The notes under the pieces: generated by a model
What the model saw: the letters and a program-made list of their open reading frames with translations, nothing else
Database searches by the model: none
What the model was told of the DNA's origin: nothing
Program-made: the position numbers and the translations under genes
From: Sclerurus mexicanus
Taxonomy: Eukaryota > Chordata > Aves > Passeriformes > Furnariidae
Direction: 5' to 3'
DNA length: 64,000 nucleotides
Assembly: GCA_013396755.1 (NCBI GenBank)
Contig: VWZF01005522.1
Span: forward strand, 430,585-494,584
In this document: positions 27,401-40,169 of the stretch, piece by piece
Layout: every line of letters begins with the position of its first letter
Numbering within the stretch: the first letter of the stretch is position 1

Positions 27401-29219
27401 CTCCCGTGAAGATGACTTCTACCAGGCAGAAGTGTAATTTTGAAGGATTCCTGAGGAATTTGAAGAATGCAATCTTCCTCAATGAATTAGAGAAATATTT
27501 TTTACGAGAAAACAGAGAAAAGCTACTCCTCTGAGGAGAAAGGGAAACCAGTGTCTTGCTAAACTGAGTAGGTACTTCTGTGACAGTTCTTCCAAGTTTT
27601 TCTGGTTGTGTTAACAAACACACATCAGCATGGAGCCCAAGAAGACAGAGGCAGGACCAATAGCCTGGAATACAGGAGCAAATGAGTAATGCCCAATAGC
27701 TACTGTAAAGAAGTCTCAGCTTCCCAGCTATTTTCAAAAAACTCTGACAAGCTCAAAGCCTGTAAAAGTTTTGACTCTATTAAAAATAAAACCCCCTTCT
27801 CTTAGCCTAAATTTTTCAGGTAAACAATTCCAATATCAAAGAAAATGAAAACAGAATCAAAGATCTTCCCAAGTCAACAGAATATGCATTAGTTAAAACA
27901 GACTTGTACCTCCCTGTATTTGCTTTCTTCTCCCTATAGCTGTAACAGGAATACATAATGCATATTTCATGTGTCATTTCTTATGTAAAGGTAGTGCTTT
28001 CAAATTGCATAGTTTTAGAATGAGAATCAGGAAACTGATTGAAACTGTGTGAAACAGGTATCTAAGAGATCAATTTTGAAAGAAGTCTTATGCAAAGAAG
28101 ACTTCTTCACAAGAAGAAAAGGCACAAGCAGTAAAACTGAAAAGGAATAGATTTTACAGAGGTTCCTTTTATATGATATAGCATTAAACCATGTGGGTTA
28201 ATGCTATGATATGCATTCAAGCACTGGACAGCAATAAAAGTGGAATTAGACATTCCCACAGATAATGAGAACATCCAAAGCTCTTTTTGAAAAGGTTAAA
28301 GACATATATTATTCTTACCTGAGCTCACAAACTAATGAAACAGCCTAGAGGAAGAACCTCCTGAAAGGCAGGTTTTGCCCTGAGCTATCTGTCTGACCTT
28401 CCATATATCTTTCTCAGATGTTGGCTCTGCTAGAACTGGATACTGAACTGAATGAGCAATCCTTCCCATCTCAGAGATAAATGCAGAGTTCCTGCTGTTA
28501 TCTCTGGTGTTCTCAGGTATTTTCCAGAGTCCCCTTGCACATACATTACATACCATTACTCATTGCACCACACCAGTCCCCTTGGCTTCTGAAGACATTG
28601 TGCTTCCAAAGGCTTCTCTGTCTGTCAGTTGACCCTGGAGACTCCAGTGAGGGGTCCACAACACAGAGCTGCACTAGTTGTTATAAACTCGGTCTGCAAG
28701 AGCTGAGGCCATTTCTCCCCTGAGATATCAGAGGGAAGCACTGACCAGAGCAGTGTCTGCAGCCTGGCTTGGTAAGGACAGAACTGAGCTGCGCAGCCAC
28801 CCAGAAGAGTTTCTCAAGATCCAATGGACACAAAAGTGCACTGCAGAGTAGCCGTATTATGCCAGAATATACAATCATATGCAAAGTCCACATTAAGGAA
28901 ATGGGCCCAAACCAAAGTCCATTTGCAAACCAGCAGCTGTGAAAAACTAAGCTTACACCCAAAGGACCATCTCTTTACCTCAGACTGGACCCAAGACTCA
29001 GCCATATGCACCTCTAATAGTGGAAGTTGTTCAAATTGGGATCTGAATCAAACATCTGAATCTGTTTAATATTTGGTCATATTCTGCTAACTATATCACA
29101 GTGTGAAGGTCAATGCTATCTTAGGGAACTTGGTTTTTTTAATTGCTCAGTGTCACATTGTTGGATGGAAACCAATGCTAGCATATAGTTGAGATATCTG
29201 GTTTCCAAAATATATATTT

Positions 29220-29242
29220 TTCTTTTTTTTTTTTTTTTTTAA
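29220..29242. repeat. Poly(T) tract
   Basis: A near-continuous T run of about 20 bases, followed by AAAATCGGGACGACC. It may be a reversed old poly(A) tail, but no retrocopy could be identified beside it. Confidence 0.75.
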
Positions 29243-30478
29243 AATCGGGACGACCAAGCAATAGGTAAGAGAATACTTTCATTAAGCAAACAATCAAAAT
29301 GTCAAGCTCTTATATCCTAGTGGAATAAGAGGCTGGAAGCCTGAAAGATGCAGTCACTAGTAATTTAAGCCACTAGCACTCCAGAGAGTACTGACAGTTT
29401 TCCAACAAGGGAAGCATTACGCCTCTCTGTACATGCATAAGCTGTATCCTCCAGAGGAGCTCAAGCTGCAAATGCCAACAAGACTTTCCCAGAAACAAAT
29501 GGTGCTTCATAGCTGCATTCATTCCAGACTGCAGGAGGGACAACACCAGAAGGCCAAAGGAAAATCAGCATAACAACGGAGTGATTTATAGCATTCACGG
29601 AAGGCAGTGTTATTACAAAATGAGGAAAATGTCTCCTCTTTCAGCACTTCAATCACTCAGGGCAATGTAGATGCCAAAACCTCACACCTTTGTATGCAGA
29701 CCTACAATTATAAGACATAAAGCAGAAGAAAGAGACCAACAGTTCACCTACACTGAGTGTGAATAGTTACAACATCAAGCAAAATCTCTCATAGATATTT
29801 TGAAGAACAAGGTTAGGGAACAAAGTAAACTCATTCTCCATTTATACAAAGCACTTTTAAAGCTTCTCACTCTGCTGTGGTGTTCAGCAATACAAACATC
29901 TCTCTCCCACTGGTACAAGCAAGTAGCAATGTAACAGTATTGACAGGAGCAATGAGATCAGCAAATAGTTTGATTTCTACCTCACTGTCTCATTTTTGTC
30001 TGTTGAGACTCTCCTGATAGCTGGAGGATCGATATCTATAAAGCTGTTAGTTCTCTGAGGTTTTGATTTGTTTTGTCTTGTTATTTTAATTGCTTTCAGT
30101 GCCAATTCAGTAAGTCTGCAAAGCTGCCTTAGGAAATAACACCTAGAGACATGCCTTGTAACTAAGAAACTGTGCTGGTCTCTCACATGTTCCCTCTTGC
30201 CTTCCTGAATGGAAATGTACCTGCTTTGTCCACCAAGTTAATTTTTTGGGGCTGAATGCTCTCAAATTAGGTCTTCTTGCCTACCTGAGACTTGGGTAAA
30301 CAAGAAAACAATGGGTCAAAATGGGTGATAAATAAACTGTACTCAAGGATGGAAGACAAATAAAAACTCACCAGTCCAAGATTTGCAAAGCTGAGAATTC
30401 CACAGACTCACATCTGAAAACTGGACAGATCATAAGAAAAAGAAATATTATTAGTATATGAATTAGTGCCTTTCCCAT

Positions 30479-30527
30479 TCAAAAAACAAACAAACAAAAA
30501 AAACCAAAAAAACCCAACAACAAACCA
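30479..30527. repeat. A/C-rich low-complexity run
   Basis: CAAA/AAAC-type repeats ending in CCCAACAACAAACC. It resembles the run near 11899-11950 in composition and order. Confidence 0.75.
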
Positions 30528-31465
30528 ATACTCTATTTTCTAGTCACTTCATTTGGTTATGAAAAAGTCCCTCTTGGCTGCCCTCTGTGCTGCTGTTCAG
30601 ACTCCTGGCCAAAACTGAAAACACAGATGAGGAGTATCAGAGCTCACCCTTGAAAATGACACTTTGTGCTTTCAGGTCTTTTTGCACTTGATGCTTAAAA
30701 CATACACAGAAAGAGATTGTCATATCAGAGCAGACTTCTGATCCATTTATCCAGTAAAAATTTGTGGGATAACCTATCTGGAGAAGGAATGTCTTGCTTA
30801 CTCCAGACATTTGTTGAACTATATTCTGAAGTCCAGGTACTGATCCAAAACTAATTCAATGTTCCCACTATATAAATATGCCTAATTTCTTGATGCCTGC
30901 CAAATTTTGTTCTAACAGCTCATACCACAACCACTTAAAGAACTTCACCATAAATTTGGATATTTCAGATGTTGATGAGTTGTCCAGACTCATCTTGTGA
31001 TGGAAATGTCTATAAACAGTTAGTTACAAAACATGATTTAGCATGTTCACATACAACAGCATAGGTAAGCCTGGCAAAGAGTCAATCCATAGAGCACTAA
31101 CTCTTGATCACATACATGTTTCTTAATGAAATTGAGTGTCAATGGGGATGCAGGAAGAACAAATTTTGATTTGCTCTTTGCGTCCAACAGAAAATGTGTT
31201 ACTACGATTTCAAATGTGTTTCAGGGATCTGGTGTCACTGGTGGAAAATCAGGTTATAAGAACTTGAGACACACTCAGCTTGGATTTCAAACACTCAATT
31301 CTGGCAATATTAGTATATAAGGATATACTATTGTATATATTAACTAGTATATATTTCTATATAAAAGAGAATAGAGCCAATGTCCTTTCACTTATTAGTT
31401 TAACTCCTACCCAAACAATTTATGAGAGAAAGTTGGCTATTCATTACATGGAATGGAACGAAATG

Positions 31466-31665
31466 GATTAGAATATTTCAGTTGGAAGGGACCTACAACA
31501 ACCATCTAGTCCAACTGCCTGACCACTTTAGGGCTCACCAAAAGTAAAAGCATGTTGTGGAGGGCATTGTTCAAATGCCCCTTAAACACTTACAGACTTG
31601 GGGCATCAACCGCCATTCTAGGAAGCCTCTTTTAGTGTCTGACTCTCTGTAAAATGACAAGTCTT
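31466..31665 (-). mobile_element. CR1 LINE 3' end, reverse strand
   Basis: TTTCAGTTGGAAGGGACCTA and CATCTAGTCCAACTGCCTGA are the reversed CR1 3' end. The following 130 bases match the adjacent CR1 segment, with many substitutions. This is an old fragment. Confidence 0.8.
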
Positions 31666-32029
31666 ATCCTGTTGTCAAGTCAATATGATATGTTATACAT
31701 TATCAAACATCTCAGATGATTCCACAAAAGATAAGCTTTCATGCCACATTGAACTTGGTGCTCTTTATCAGTTTTGTGATAAGTAGGAGGGTCAATCAAA
31801 TCATACACATAGAAAGAGTGAACAGATAGTTCAGAGGACTATGTAAAATAATAACTTCTCCCCCATGCTTCATTAGGAAGCTCCCTCTGACACTGGATTT
31901 AAATAATGGGAAATAAATAAGAACCATTTCAACATTTTGTTGTTTTGCAAAGGAACTAAGAAGCTGCTCTCTGCAATGGGCTGAGCTCTGCAATCCTTCT
32001 TCCTTAGGCAGGGCAGGGCTCTGGGATGT

Positions 32030-32480
32030 CACAAGGGTCTCTGGACACTACCATGTCCTGCATCACAAAGGGCCTCTAAAGGCACCAGTGTCACAAAGGG
32101 CCACACGTGGCACAGCAGCAGAACTGACTGGACCCAGCATGGGTAGCCTGAGACTTGTGGACTTGCAGCCCCTGCTGTGCCCTGAGCCCTGGGAGACTGG
32201 AATTTCACTGCAGGGACTGACAGAATAGTTTGAGGAAGTCCATTCCTAAATGTAGGGTTTATTATGGGTATAGCTCCTCTTTCAAGACTACAGGAGGCAG
32301 GTAGAAAGCCCTGTCTCTCCATCCACCGCCTGGGAGCAACGAAATCCTTTGCGCCACATTCCAGGGGAACAAATCCACAGACAAACAACCCCTTCTGTCT
32401 CCCCATCCTGGATAACGCCCTTTGTGCCCTCCCGAGATAACAAACCATTTTTCATAACTCAAACACCTGTCATGCATGGC
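32030..32480 (-). mobile_element. Possible LTR, reverse strand
   Basis: This 450-bp segment is clearly more GC-rich than its flanks. Read on the minus strand it holds an AATAAA (plus-strand TTTATT at about 32258-32263) roughly two thirds of the way along, followed by 200 bases of GC-rich sequence. That order (U3, poly(A) signal, U5) suits an LTR. Two near-identical CACAAAGGGCC motifs sit at about 32062 and 32092 on the plus strand. I cannot name a family and the ends are not defined by clear TG/CA pairs. The 139-codon minus-strand frame is probably a by-product of GC content. Confidence 0.35.
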
Positions 32481-35400
32481 TGGCCAGGCACAGGCAGGGC
32501 TTCCAGTGTTCTTGGAACATACAATACCTCAAGTCTGAAACATCAGCCTTTCTGCATAGTATTTGTTTACAAACAAAAACATTGCATTTCACCACATAAA
32601 AGTTTTGATCCTGCAAACTCAGATTTATATAGTTCTAGGTTTTTTACAAAAAAATACATTTTAACAAGTAAATAAGAGCCATTTCCACTAGTCCACCATT
32701 CTCCAAAGTGTGAATGTTCATTGCAAATTTGCCATTTTTAATATAGACATGTGCTGTATCTTGACAGTGTTCTACAAGAAATTCAACTAGTCTGAAGAAA
32801 CAATAAATAATGATGAAGAAATGGAAAACTGCACACAAGAAATGAAAACATAAACTTTTAAAAAGTCATCTCTAGTTCTGTTACAGCCACCCATCCACCC
32901 ATTTAAAAATCACACCCTCAATTTCTTCTTTATAAAGTACAACAGTGCTGCATTGCCCTTCTTTGCATATTTGAACAGAGATCTTAAAACTGAAACACTG
33001 TCTATGGAAAGAAGCTGACTGAGCTGCAACTATAAGGAAGATCAAGCAAGGAACCCAGAGCAGGAGCAGTGCAACAGCCAAAAATGTTGGTTTTATTAAA
33101 AAAAAAAGACACTTCCTAGGAATTAACAGCTTGAATTCCTAGGAATTAACATTTTCTTTTCATTTATTTTTTGTATTTAAAAGCAAGAATCCAATGGCAT
33201 CTTGGGGGACAAATCCCAGCACAGAGCGCAAGGTGGATTTGCTGTCTTTGCCACCCATTTGGTCATTCCTGATGCCTTGGAAAGAAAACCTTGTCATTGG
33301 CTGGGAGTGCTGTCTTCATTGGAACAGCCATCGTTCTCGGAACCATTTCTTCCAGAAGGTTTTCCCACTATTAGGGAAAAATGGGAACATTTAGAGCACA
33401 GAACTCTAAAAGGGGAAATGTGGCAGTTAACATCACAGATAAGGAAATATCCCTCCTTTTCCAAGGGCTCCCATTCACCAGTTCATCACCAGTTTTCAGG
33501 ATAAAACCCTTAAGGAATCATTCCTCTTCTGGTAGCAAAAGACAAATGTTACCCAGATGGCAACATTTTCACCTACTACTTACATTTCTATCTCAGGAAT
33601 GCAACAGCCAACATTGCTGGGAGCAATGGAACAATACTGTGGGATACAACAACTCTGCTGAGGTTTGGCCTGGGAAGGAAATCAAAGTAAAAATATTTGC
33701 AAATAAAACTGCAAGTACATTTCAAAAGCAAAATCATTAACTCAGTCCATCAGGATTGGTCAATATAGACAGTGTTCCTCCAAGAAGGAGTGAAGGGAAC
33801 ACCCACTGCACCTGTGGGAACATCTAAACATGTCTGGTCTATACACTTAGAGACCAAACTGTGTTAAAGAGATCAAGGGAAGAAGCACTAGATACAATTT
33901 GGAACCTCCAGAAAGGTTATCATGGGAGATCAAGTAAAACTGTGCTAAAACATAAAGATATTAAGTAATACCAATGTCATGCGTTTGTTCTACAACTTGC
34001 CCTAAAATTTCATCCACGACATCAATGTCATAATTGACTTGCTGCAGGTCCAGGTCAGGTAGGAGTATAGTCAGAAGTTGTTCAGTGTTCACTCAAAGAA
34101 AGCAGAGTTTCAGGTCAGGGACAAAGAATTACAAAGGATTAGACAGAGATGGAGTTTTGTGTTCCAGTACAGAGTTCTTCATCTGACAAAGCTGGACTGA
34201 CACTCCACACTGCAAAGACTCTGGATGTGACTCCCACACACCAATGCAAAACTGATGCAGCTCAAACTGCATCAAGATTATTTCAAAATCTACCAGCTTT
34301 TGAAAGCTGAGCCTCTCAAGTTTTCACTTTGTAGGTGAACATTCCCTTAGTTTCAAACCAATAATAAGTGCTAAACTGAATTCAGATCAGAAACATTGCT
34401 GAGAGCTTTTAATTCAGGGAGTAAATAACCACTAGCACAATCCTTTATCCCACACCACCTTTTGATTTCTCAAACCAATATTAAAGCCTCGGGGATTTTA
34501 GAAATTTAGGAGCAAAAATTACCACCACCTATGGTAAGAAAAGGAGTGAAAAAGAAGAGAGAAGGTACAAAAGAGGAGTTTGTCCAAAGACTTGAAAATA
34601 GAAGGAGGAATTAAGAGGTCTCGCCCGGGCAAAGTGGTTTGCCTCCTCTTTTGCTTTCTTTCCTGGATGTCCTTGCTTTGTCCTATTCCTGATCCAATTC
34701 CTTTCAAATGACCCATCCCTTCTCTGGAACATTTCTCTGCACCCTCCAATCCTTGATCATCTCCAAGAATCAGTTTTCACAGTGCTGTCATATCCCAGCC
34801 AGTTGGTGAGGAAGTTACTTCCAAGTCCTGCATAGATTTGCTCATTCTTTTAGGAAACACAAGTCATGAGCTAGAAGGAAAAATCAAACTAAATGCAGGC
34901 AGATTATTTTTCCTGTGGGTAAATCTCTTCTTGAAGATTTACAGGGGTTTCTGGAAATTTTACAGCTCATTCTCCACTTCCCCTTGCCAAACATTCAAAG
35001 CAAGGCTAACTCAGAGCAGAGTGCTTAGGTCCTTCTTGAAAATCTTCAGAGGTGAGAGAGAGACTTTTTAGAGGGACAGAGAGTGACCATTGTCCTAGAG
35101 ACATCTATCCATAAAACATCATTTTAAAGGGCAGAAAATCTGAAAGAAAGTCTCTGAGGTGCAGATACAATGTAAAGGTGCTGTCAAATATCAGTGGAGT
35201 CAAGATTCTTCGAGAAAACACAGCCTCAGCAAGTATAGTACTCTGGTTAGCTGACTGCAGATGATCTGCTTTGTGTTTACTAGCAAAAACATAATTCGGG
35301 GGGGGGGATTTTTTAGACATGAGTTTTGCTTTCCCCTAAAAAGAGTTTTTTAAAGATGTCTGTCCCTTTCAGTTTGCATCTTGGGAGTATTTTCACGTGG

Positions 35401-37592
35401 GAGGACATTTGATCCCGAGAAAACAAAATATCTATGTAGTGCTTCTGCTTGCAGGCAAAGCAGAGACCAGCAGCACATCAAACACTCCATCTCTCCCCAG
35501 TCCAGACAGAGCAGCAGCACAAAGAACAGAGCAGCTCCTGAGTGAAGAGGCACTCCCTGCCCTTTGAGCTGCCAGTCCTCAATCTGTTCGGGCATTCAAG
35601 TCCCCCCATCTATGATTAGTTTTCTCCATCCACTTTGCATTTCTAACCTCTCCTTAGCAATTTGTGCAAATAAATACAGAACCCTGTAATTGAAGCCCAC
35701 AGCACACATGTTGTACGGATTTTCTCAGAAACAACTCACAAACCCCAAGAAGCTGTGGAACAGAGGAGGAAAATACCATCATCCACTTAAGAATAACTAT
35801 GTAATAGTACACTTTCCTGTAAGGAAAGCCTAGAATGAAGTTACTGCCTTTATCCAAAGACTAGGGGCCCACACCTCCCAGAAAAGGTATTCTTGACAGC
35901 TGAAGTAGGCAGGTTTTACTGGGAAAACTCTACCAGTCATGACAGACAGAAGTAAATGAATTCACATTAAAAAAAAAAAATAAAAAATTAAATTAAAAAA
36001 AATGTTTTATTGGGCAATTAAAAAAAGATTTTCCCAAAGAAAAGGCACCTTTCCCGAAGTTCCTTTCAGGTCTGTATAGAAGAAAAAGATTAATGGTGTG
36101 CTATTTAGCACCACCTTGTGCTGACTTGCTCTTTTCAAAGGAATGCAGTCAAGGGAGAGACACACATTCAGTCTTGGCAACCCAATTCATAAGGTATTGT
36201 GTAAAACACTTTGGTGTTTGGCTTGGGTTTGTTAGATTGTGGGTTTTTTTCACACCAGCAATTTCAGAAGATAATTATTAAGAGCAGAAGTTGCCATTCA
36301 TTACTATTATATCATCTAAAAATTAAACCAAAGAAACCCTAAACCAAGGCAAGAGTGCATTTAAGTGTGTGTTGATGAGAAATAAGAGGAATTTTTAAAA
36401 ATTTGTAATCAATTGTTACAAATTAACAAGTAGATTACTACATTCACTATACTGGAGATAGTCTTGCAAAGCTGCCTCTATAAATCTTTACAAGAAGCAA
36501 CTAGTGAAATTAGACATATTAGCTGTATAGAAATGTAAGTTTACTTAAACCAACTGCATTTGGAAAAATGTGAGAGGGTAAAATCTTACTTAAGTCCATA
36601 TGCCACAAATTTAATTCATCAAGGCTGATCTTCCCATGTCCATGGATCTGGTTATAGACTCCTGCTCCCTCTACCTCTGCCCTCCAGAATGTTGACAGTG
36701 ACACTCACAGCCCTACTCACAGATAGACCTGTGCATCTGTTCATCCTCAGAGGACCTACTGGGAGGAGGAAAGTGCTATTATCTCTCCCTACACCAAAAG
36801 GGTTCCTCTGCTTTATCCCATGCCCAAAGCTGCATAGCACATGGTTTTTGAACTCAGACCTGAGGCTAGATTTCATTTCTGTGACCCCCTCCTCCATGTG
36901 CTGCTGGTACTGAACCCAGTTACTGATGCTGTGTATAGACATTTCCAGCTCGGTGTAAAAGGCCCAGTCTGAAGCCTGACAAAACTGTAGTAGCATTTTC
37001 CAATTGCTTTCTGTGGTTCTTGGATCAGATGCTATGAGAGCAGGTGAGATTCCATAAAGAAAAATTTTGCAGTCTGCCAAAAGCCCTTCTCTCCCCAACA
37101 AGAACCCCAGAAATAAAATATTTCGGTGATTTCCAAGAATCAATTAACACCTCAGAGCTTGAATTTTCTAACATTTTTAATGGGCAGCCTTTCCAAAGTC
37201 TGTGAGTAGTTGTGAACCACTGCAAAAAAAAGCAGCCTTTTCCCTCATTTTGCTGCAGAAAGTCTGCATAAGGCAAGTCACACAAGCGTTAAGTCAGGGA
37301 GCTCTCATGCTGTATCAGCCCTGCCACAGAACTCGCTGCTCCCCAGTCCCAGCTGGGAAGGGCAGAGGACTGCTTTCCTGCATAAATTGCCCATAACAAA
37401 TGTGCAAACAACCTGTAGGTTAAACAAATGCTGATTAAGGCAGCTGGCAGCTTCTCCACTTGCTGCCTGGTCAAGGTAGTCAGGGATTTTGCATCACAGT
37501 GTGCCTCAGAGAGAAAATTCACTCTTGGGACTGGCAGCGGTTTACAGAAGAAGAAAAAGTTTAATTAAATATTCCCCTGACAAAAGCTGCAT
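32481..37592. other. Non-coding stretch, nothing recognised
   Basis: It holds a small direct repeat (TTCCTAGGAATTAACA near 33113 and 33135), a run of ten G at 35298-35307 and an A/T-rich run at 35968-36004. The 163-codon minus-strand frame at 36652-37143 and the frames at 33194-33740 show no recognisable domain. No repeat family was identified. Confidence 0.45.
35298..35307. repeat. Poly(G) run of ten
   Basis: An uninterrupted G homopolymer, rare in this AT-rich setting. Sequencing error in its length is plausible. Confidence 0.85.
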
Positions 37593-37713
37593 TAGGCCAG
37601 GTTGGATGGAGCTCTGAGCAAGCTGGTCTAGTGGAAGGTGTCCCAACTCATGGCAGGAAGATTGGAACTAGATGATCTTTCAGGTCCTTCCAATCCAAGC
37701 TATTCTGTGATTC
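37593..37713 (+). mobile_element. CR1 LINE 3' end
   Basis: A short plus-strand 3' end of CR1, with GGAACTAGATGATCTTTCAG (37666-37685) and the terminal CTATTCTGTGATTCC. It is heavily 5'-truncated. Confidence 0.88.
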
Positions 37714-38087
37714 CCTGTACATATATAAAACGAGCACTGCATAGAAAACTGCTGAAGACAGTATGTGACTTCTGATAACTGCTGGTCTCCTAGGAAAGCA
37801 AATAATTTTGTGTGCTACTGAAAACTATCAGCACACCCTGCAACCCTCCTCATGAAAGAATGCAGCATCTCTTCAAAGAGCAGTGAGCAAAAGAAAAATG
37901 CAAAATCCACCTTCAGCATGATCAAAACAAAAGGAGCTCAAATTAAGTAGCATTTACACGGGTGCCCCTGAAACCTGCGTAGATGCAAAACACCATATGG
38001 TTCAGAAAGCAGTGGCCATACAAAAAGTTTGAGAAAGTGGCACTTTACCTGTTGCACTGCTGTGAATCTTTGATTGTGACAAAATAC

Positions 38088-38355
38088 CATAGAATCAGAG
38101 AATAAGAGACTGGTTTGGGTTGAAAGGGACCTTAAAGATCATTTAGTTCCAAACCCTTCTGCCATGGGCACAACCACTTTCCATTAGGCCAGATTGCTCA
38201 AAGCCCCATCCAACTTGGCCTTGAACACTTACGGGGATGGGACATCTAGAACTTCTGTGGGCAACCTGTGTGTCATCATCCTTGTACCTAATATCTAATC
38301 TAAGTCTACCCTCTTTGAGTCTGAAGACATTATCCCTTCTTCTATCATTGCATGT
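38088..38355 (-). mobile_element. CR1 LINE 3' end, reverse strand
   Basis: It starts with ATAGAATCAGAGAATAAGAG, the reversed terminal repeat. It continues through GGTTGAAAGGGACCTTAAAG (38120-38139) and the sequence TCAAAGCCCCATCCAAC. With the plus-strand fragment about 0.4 kb upstream it forms a head-to-head pair of 3' ends. Confidence 0.88.
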
Positions 38356-39514
38356 GAAAACATATAGATAGGAAGCTGTAAAAATACTTCTGGAGTATTG
38401 TTCAGGATGCTGTCTAAAGGGAAAAATTAATATACAGCTTCATTATATTGAATAATCCAAAATGGATTGGAAAGACGAAAAGGTTCACTATCAATTAATT
38501 TACAAATCGAACTATAGTCACAAGTCATTGATAAAAACAGTGCCACAGGTCTATCAATCATTATTACACTTCAGTTGTCTTCAATTAAATAGCTGACAGC
38601 ATCTAGAGGATTTTAACCTGATAAATTTCAAAGAGAAACAGTTATTACAGCAAGCGATCTCTCTGAGAACATAACTAATGAAGTTTAGATACCACAGGAA
38701 AGGAAATGGGTTTGTGATCAAAAATAGTAAAGGAAATATTTCCTTTTGTACTTCTACCAATTAAACTCAGTATGCAAAATCTGAAATAATCTGAAAACAG
38801 CCTGTGGAAAAAAACAGCCAAAGTAAATAAAAGGAAATAGAAAAAGTAAATTTAATTAGTTTAAAAAATTTAATTAGTTTAAATCAATTTTTCTGCATTA
38901 GGTACCAGACTGTAAAATGGGTTCAATGTGCCATTGCAAGTGTGAGGAGACAACTGAAGCTGAAATATGAGGAGTTTCTCAGTCCAGATGAAACATGGAA
39001 GAATTGTGCAAATTTACTAATTCTAGTCTACACATACCACATTAAGTACAGCTATTTGGAAAGAGTTTCTTTTAAAGGCCCCTATTGAGTGTAATTCACA
39101 ATGCACATCTTCATTGCCCATCTTACTGTTACAACCCATCCCAGGGGGGAAGGAAAGGAAGAGAAAGAGAGAGAGAGAAAAGGAAAGAAAGAGGAGTTCA
39201 AAAGCTTATAAAATACTGTTTGCTTTGTCTTATTAATTACAATTTTTAGTAGAAGTGCTTTCTACCTGAAATACATAGAGAGAAGCAAACACCAGAATTG
39301 TCCAGGTAAAATCAATGTTTCAAAATTGCATCTCATTGACACACAACATTAACATTTTTACTGACTACTTAAAGATAAGAAAATTAAAGCCAAGGAGTAA
39401 ACAGTATAAACAGAATATAATCTAAGTATCAGTATAAAGTATAGGGTTAAAACCAAGTCTAAATACCTCATGACAAGAATGCTTGGTATTAGACCTAAAT
39501 TAAAATTGACCCAT
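38356..39514. other. AT-rich stretch before the endonuclease element
   Basis: No repeat family was recognised. It holds a tandem TTTAATTAGTTTAAA doublet near 38851-38885 and a GA-rich microsatellite at 39146-39193. The left edge of the duplicated unit lies at its right end (39515). Confidence 0.5.
39146..39193. repeat. GA-rich microsatellite
   Basis: An imperfect purine tract of GGAAA, GAGA and AAAG units, about 48 bases long. Confidence 0.85.
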
Positions 39515-39645
39515 GTTAAGATCATATTCTATTGGAGAGATGCCTCTGCCCAAATTAAAGTATAATCAAGACTATATGCTGAAGTCAATAGCACAGATTT
39601 TTATTTAACCTTAAATGTGATGAAGACAACGTTAGAAAGAGATAG

Positions 39646-40134
39646 GAAAAAGAGAGGAGGGAGAAGAAGAGAGTGACAGAGAGACAGATTTGTCAAATGT
39701 TATCAGATATTGCTAAAAAGAAAGATTGGGTGGTATTTCAGGAGCCCCATATTAGGGACAGCAACAAAGAGCTTTACAAACCAGATCTCATTTTCGTGAA
39801 AGACGGTAAGGCCTATGTAGTGGATGTGACAGTGCGATACGAATATGACATTTCTTCACTGGAGGCAGCAGCAAACAAAAAGAGACTGAAATACCAACAC
39901 CTACGCTCTCAAGTCCAAGACATCACGAATGCCACAGAGGTGACCTTTGTGGGCTTCCCACTGGGTGCCCGTGGGAAGTGGTACGACAAGAACTTTGAAC
40001 TGTTGAGTGCCCTGGGTCTCTCGAAGTCGAGGCAGCAGAGGGTAGCCCGGGCTCTGGCTTCCAGAGCACTTTTTTCATCTGTGGATATTATTCATATGTT
40101 TGCCAGTAAGGCCCGTACAGTTGTGGCCTCATAG
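39646..40134 (+). CDS. R2/NeSL-type retrotransposon endonuclease domain, copy 1
   Basis: This is the C-terminal restriction-like endonuclease of an early-branching (R2/NeSL-type) non-LTR retrotransposon, the enzyme that nicks target DNA to prime reverse transcription. Counting from the GTG at 39673, the signature is KPD at residues 36-38, then 12 residues and Asp51 within VVDVTVRYE (PD-X12-D), followed by lysines 69, 70 and 73 with Tyr74. A conserved GFPLGARGKW block follows at residues 94-103 and an SALGLSKSR block at 112-120. The frame is open from the stop at 39643-39645 to the TAG at 40132-40134. There is no credible start: reverse transcriptase and zinc-knuckle regions are absent, so this is a 5'-truncated element rather than a gene. 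The lack of stops or frameshifts means it is young or constrained. The GARGKW block argues against a classical 28S-specific R2, but the clade is not settled. Confidence 0.85.
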   Translation, partial: EKERREKKRVTERQICQMLSDIAKKKDWVVFQEPHIRDSNKELYKPDLIFVKDGKAYVVDVTVRYEYDISSLEAAANKKRLKYQHLRSQVQDITNATEVTFVGFPLGARGKWYDKNFELLSALGLSKSRQQRVARALASRALFSSVDIIHMFASKARTVVAS

Positions 40135-40169
40135 TGTTTGGTTGTGTAGCTTTGGGTATTGTTTTGGGT

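Larger units (their letters stand above)
20941..31465. other. Ten-kilobase non-coding stretch
   Basis: Apart from simple repeats (a TA run at 21381-21421, a T run at 29220-29242, an A/C-rich run at 30479-30527) I recognise nothing. The longest open frames, on the minus strand at 23487-23954 and 27348-27737, have no recognisable motif and look like chance frames. No CR1 or LTR was seen, which makes this the longest repeat-poor block in the window. Confidence 0.45.

Noticed and set aside
27348..27737. 129-codon minus-strand open frame, hydrophobic at the start
   Set aside because: The apparent signal-like start is followed by unstructured residues with no known motif, and no supporting signals are present.
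33194..33740. Overlapping plus-strand frames of 66-119 codons
   Set aside because: No frame dominates, no motif is recognisable, and no splice or poly(A) context is convincing.
36652..37143. 163-codon minus-strand open frame
   Set aside because: No recognisable domain and a chance-level length. The opposite strand also has moderate frames, pointing to local base composition.
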